Source of the DNA: DASQEH01 sp963765725
GTDB lineage: Bacteria; Actinomycetota; Actinomycetes; Propionibacteriales; Nocardioidaceae
Reading direction: 5' to 3'
NCBI GenBank assembly: GCA_963765725.1
Contig: CAVXXI010000002.1
Coordinates: 124,001-188,000, forward strand
DNA: 64,000 nucleotides
Numbering within the stretch: the stretch's first letter is position 1; each line of letters starts with the position of its first letter. The notes under the pieces were generated by a model, which ran no database searches, was not told where the DNA came from, and saw only the letters and a list, made by a program, of their open reading frames with translations. Of this stretch, positions 61,019 through 64,000 are shown piece by piece. The position numbers were made by a program, and so were the translations under genes.

Positions 61019-63652
61019 CTAAGCCCCCGATCCGCTGTCCGCGACGGCCTCGGCGACCGGTTCGGCCGACGGTGCTGCGGCCTGCGCGCGGGGCAGCCGC
61101 AGCGTGATCGTCAGGCCGCCGCCCGGGGTGGTGTCGGGCGTCAGGCTGCCCTTCATGACTTCGGCGAGCCCGCGCGACAACGCCAGCCCCAGCCCGACAC
61201 CGGTGGCGTTGTCCCGGTCACCCAGCCTCTGGAACGGCAGGAAGACCGTCTCCCACTGTGTGCTGGGGATGCCCGGCCCCTGGTCGATGACCCGCGTCTC
61301 GACCGTCCCGGCGTGCTCGCTGACCGCGATCATCGCGGGCGTCCCCTCGGGGCTGTACCGGACGGCGTTGCGGGCGGTGTTCACCAGGATGCGTTCGACG
61401 AGCACCGGGTCGGCGTACACCTCCGGAAGGTCCTCCGGAACGTGGACCACGATGTCGCGACCGTCCGCTCCGAGCTCGTCGAGGGCGGTGGCGATGGTCT
61501 CGCCCATGCTCATGGGCTGCGGTGACGTCGCGAGGGCCCCGGCCTGGAGACGGCTCATGTCGAGCAGGTTCTCGACCAGCCGGGTCAGCCGGTCCAGGGA
61601 CTCCTCGATCGTGGCCAGCAGCTCGTCGCGGTCCCCGTCGCTGAAGACCACGCCCTCGCTGCGCAGGCCGTTGGCTGCGGCCTTGGCCGACGCGAGCGGG
61701 GTGCGCAGGTCATGGCTGACGGCCGAGAGCAGCGCCGTGCGCATCTTGTCGACCTCGGCGAGCGGCCCCGCGGCTGCCGCCTGTTCGGCGAGCCGCTGCG
61801 AGTTGAGAGCAGCCGCCGCCTGAGCCGCAAAGGCCTCGGTGAGCCGCCGGTCCTCCGCAGCCAGGGGATGGCCCCGCAACACCAGGGAGAGCTGGCCGTC
61901 GACCAGCACTTCGGCGTCCCCGTCAGCCGGTACCGGACTGGGTCTGTCGCCCACCGTCGCAGCGATCCGCCAGCAGCTGGCGTCCCGGTACACGTCAGGT
62001 CCCGGCGGGGTGTCCTGGACCCGTTCGAGCAGCGTGACGCTGGTGAACCCGAGGGTCTCCCTGAGCTGGTCCAGCAGCGCCGGCAGGGGTCGGGCACCTC
62101 TCACGACGCTGCCCGCCAGCGCCGACAGTGCCTCCGCCTCGGTGCGCGCGCGCGCCGCCTCGCGGGTGCGCCGGGCGGCGCGATCGACCGTGGCACTCAC
62201 CGCGACCGCTACTGCGAGGAAGACCGCGAGGGCGAGGAAGTCGTCGTGATTGGCAATGGTGAACCGGTGCGTCGGCGGGGTGAAGTAGTAGTTCAGCAGC
62301 AGTGACCCCGTCACCGCGGCGAACAGGGCCGGGTACAGGCCTCCCGCCAGCGCCACGACGACCACCCAGCTGAGCATCAGCAACAGGTCGCTGGCCAGCG
62401 TGAAGTCGTCGCGCAGGTGCGTGAGCGCCAGGGTCAGCAGCGGCAGGCCGAGCACGGCGAGGCCGAGCCCGGTCACACGACGCGAGCTGCTCAGCGCACT
62501 GACCGACCTCTCTCTCGGGCGGGTGCGGGGTACGGCCTCGTGGGTGACGAGGTGCACGTCGATGGGGCCGGACAACTGGGTCACGGTCGCCCCGACGCCC
62601 CGCGAGAGGACCTGACGAAGCCGACCGCGTCTGCTGACGCCGAGGACCAGCTCCGTGGCGTTGACCCCGCGGGCGAAGTCGAGGAGCGCCGAGGAGATGT
62701 CGGGGCCGACGACCTGGTGGTAGCTGCCGCCGAGGCTCTCGACCAGGGTCCGCTGCAGGGCCAGGTCGACTGGACTGCCACCCGCGAGCCCGTCGTTGAG
62801 GCTCACGTGAACCGCCATCAGGTCGGCACCCTTGGCCCGGGCGGCCAGCCGGGCTGCGCGACGGATCAGCGTCTCACCTTCCGGCCCACCGGTGATTGCC
62901 ACCACGACCCGCTCGCGGGTCTCCCAGGTGGCCGAGATGTCGTGCTGCTCCCGGTAGCTGTCGAGCTCGTCGTCGACCTTGTCCGCGAGCCAGATGAGGG
63001 CGAGCTCGCGCAGGGCGGTCAGGTTGCCCGTGCGGAAGTAGTTACCCAGCGCGGCGTCGATCTTCTCGGGTCGGTACACGTTCCCGTGCGCCATTCGCCG
63101 GCGCAGCGCTTCCGGAGTCATGTCGACGAGCTCGATCTGCTCCGCGCCGCGTACGAGCTCGTCGGAGACGGTCTCGCGCTGGTGCACCCCGGTGATCCGC
63201 TGGACCACATCGTTGATGGACTCCAGATGCTGGACGTTCACGGTGGTGATGACGGTCATGCCCGCTGCGAGGAGCTCCTGGATGTCCTGCCAGCGCTTGG
63301 CGTTGCGACTACCCGGGACGTTCGTATGCGCCAGTTCGTCGACGAGCACGACCTCCGCGTCCCGGCGCAGGACGGCGTCCACGTCCATCTCGGTGAACGT
63401 CGCACCTCGGTGGACCAACGTCTGTCGCGGGACGACCTCGAGTCCCTCGAGCATGGCCTCGGTATGGGGCCGCCCATGGGTCTCGACGAAACCGACGACG
63501 ACGTCGGTGCCACGTTCATGGCGACGGTGGCCCTCCTCGAGCATCTTGTACGTCTTCCCGACACCGGGTGCGGCACCGAGGTAGACGCGAAGCCCTCCTG
63601 CTGCCACGCGTCCTCCTTCCGTGCGTCCGGGGCCGGGCAACATGGCCGTCAC
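61019..63652 (-). CDS. kdpD: KdpD potassium-sensing histidine kinase
   Basis: The 877-residue sensor has the N-terminal KdpD ATP-binding domain (GAAPGVGKTYKMLEEG), a universal-stress-protein domain, four transmembrane helices (about 410-510, including NYYFTPPTHRF), a GAF domain, and a kinase core with H-box SHDLRTPL, N-box NTARNAVRYSPEG and G-box motifs. It responds to potassium limitation or turgor. GTG start at 63652 overlaps the kdpC stop by GTGA. Confidence 0.95.
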   Translation of the reverse strand: MTAMLPGPGRTEGGRVAAGGLRVYLGAAPGVGKTYKMLEEGHRRHERGTDVVVGFVETHGRPHTEAMLEGLEVVPRQTLVHRGATFTEMDVDAVLRRDAEVVLVDELAHTNVPGSRNAKRWQDIQELLAAGMTVITTVNVQHLESINDVVQRITGVHQRETVSDELVRGAEQIELVDMTPEALRRRMAHGNVYRPEKIDAALGNYFRTGNLTALRELALIWLADKVDDELDSYREQHDISATWETRERVVVAITGGPEGETLIRRAARLAARAKGADLMAVHVSLNDGLAGGSPVDLALQRTLVESLGGSYHQVVGPDISSALLDFARGVNATELVLGVSRRGRLRQVLSRGVGATVTQLSGPIDVHLVTHEAVPRTRPRERSVSALSSSRRVTGLGLAVLGLPLLTLALTHLRDDFTLASDLLLMLSWVVVVALAGGLYPALFAAVTGSLLLNYYFTPPTHRFTIANHDDFLALAVFLAVAVAVSATVDRAARRTREAARARTEAEALSALAGSVVRGARPLPALLDQLRETLGFTSVTLLERVQDTPPGPDVYRDASCWRIAATVGDRPSPVPADGDAEVLVDGQLSLVLRGHPLAAEDRRLTEAFAAQAAAALNSQRLAEQAAAAGPLAEVDKMRTALLSAVSHDLRTPLASAKAAANGLRSEGVVFSDGDRDELLATIEESLDRLTRLVENLLDMSRLQAGALATSPQPMSMGETIATALDELGADGRDIVVHVPEDLPEVYADPVLVERILVNTARNAVRYSPEGTPAMIAVSEHAGTVETRVIDQGPGIPSTQWETVFLPFQRLGDRDNATGVGLGLALSRGLAEVMKGSLTPDTTPGGGLTITLRLPRAQAAAPSAEPVAEAVADSGSGA

Positions 63653-64000
63653 CGCGTCGTGGCCGGGTACTGCCGGTCGAGAGCGATGTTGAGCTCCAGC
63701 ACGTTGACGGCAGGCTCACCCATGAACCCCAGTGTGCGCCCCGTCTCGTATCGGTGGACGAGGGTGGCGACGGCGGCGAGTCCGATGCCGCGCGCTCGGG
63801 CGACACGACCAGCCTGCAGCTCGGCGTACGCGGGGCTGATCTGGTAGTCCAGCCCACTGCCGCTCGCGGTCACGGCGTCGGCAGGAACTGCGGGAGGCTC
63901 CGGGGCGTCCCCATGGATCGGTGTGACGACACCCCGGGCGTAGTCCGCACCGAACACGGCGCAGTGCACCCGCACCCCGGCGTAGCTGCGGACGAAAGGC
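63649..64000 (-). CDS. kdpC: Potassium-transporting ATPase subunit C, C-terminal part (cut by window edge)
   Basis: The visible 116 codons contain the conserved KdpC C-terminus: VPADAVTASGSGLDYQISP, LQAGRVARARG and TLGFMGEPAVNVLELNIALD. KdpC is the membrane-anchored periplasmic-side subunit that stabilises the KdpFABC pump. The start lies beyond base 64000; kdpA and kdpB should follow upstream. The stop overlaps the kdpD start, so kdpC-kdpD-kdpE form one transcript. Confidence 0.93.
   Translation of the reverse strand, partial: PFVRSYAGVRVHCAVFGADYARGVVTPIHGDAPEPPAVPADAVTASGSGLDYQISPAYAELQAGRVARARGIGLAAVATLVHRYETGRTLGFMGEPAVNVLELNIALDRQYPATTR

Overview
The window is high-GC DNA in which GTG and occasional TTG starts, 1-4 nt ATGA/GTGA gene overlaps and a large share of actinobacterial marker genes (GAF-ANTAR protein, DUF501, rpf with DUF348/G5 domains, mfd-surA-like-mazG-eno-ftsB-DUF501-ppx order, rsmI-metG-tatD-rpf-rsmA-ispE order, glmU-prs-rplY-pth order) all point to an actinobacterium. 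A Nocardioidaceae-type member of Propionibacteriales is plausible but is not proven by anything seen here.

Layout. 0-9 kb: 5' part of acetate kinase, a serine beta-lactamase-like hydrolase, tatC, a luciferase-like oxidoreductase, a Baeyer-Villiger-type flavoprotein, cystathionine beta-synthase, an SGNH hydrolase, a DUF4287 protein and a Bax-inhibitor-type membrane protein. 9-15.4 kb: a GAF-ANTAR regulator, a membrane-anchored DsbA-like thiol oxidoreductase and a tandem duplication of a two-gene module (sodium:solute symporter plus a 2-TM mini-protein). 15.5-18.9 kb: an acetyltransferase, a lysozyme-like enzyme, a secreted trypsin-fold protease and an unusual tRNA, in locally AT-richer DNA. 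18.9-33.2 kb: a long leftward housekeeping block (udgB, ppx, DUF501, ftsB, eno, mazG, surA-like, mfd, cysQ, pth, rplY, prs, glmU, tRNA-Gln). 33.3-37.8 kb: a desaturase/TetR pair with palindromic operators, adenosine deaminase, and a MarR-controlled methyltransferase/VOC pair. 37.8-46.4 kb: a second leftward housekeeping block (ABC-F, ispE, rsmA, rpf, tatD, metG, rsmI). 46.5-55.5 kb: rightward protein mannosyltransferase, a Zur-type zinc uptake operon, gamma-glutamyltransferase, a broken sulfotransferase and a zinc alcohol dehydrogenase. 55.8-64 kb: chromate transporter, half-size FUSC protein, secreted galactose mutarotase with LacI-type operators, a hydrolase remnant, and kdpE-kdpD-kdpC (the last cut by the window edge).

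Three things stand out. First, a family of contiguous 22-bp repeats (core GAGCGGGCGCAAATGT) forms three arrays, each abutting stop codons of neighbouring genes; in two of them the units face each other across a convergent intergenic gap so that RNA from either side could fold into one very long hairpin. I do not recognise this element and rank it as the best candidate for something undescribed. Second, at least six genes that are normally intact (eno, rplY, protein mannosyltransferase, ggt, the first symporter mini-protein, sulfotransferase) carry single-base indels, often in short G/C runs; the essential ones are best explained by sequence-consensus errors, so any loss-of-function reading must be tested against raw reads. 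Third, several self-contained regulatory sites can be read directly: TetR-, MarR-, LacI- and Zur/Fur-type palindromes next to plausible target genes.
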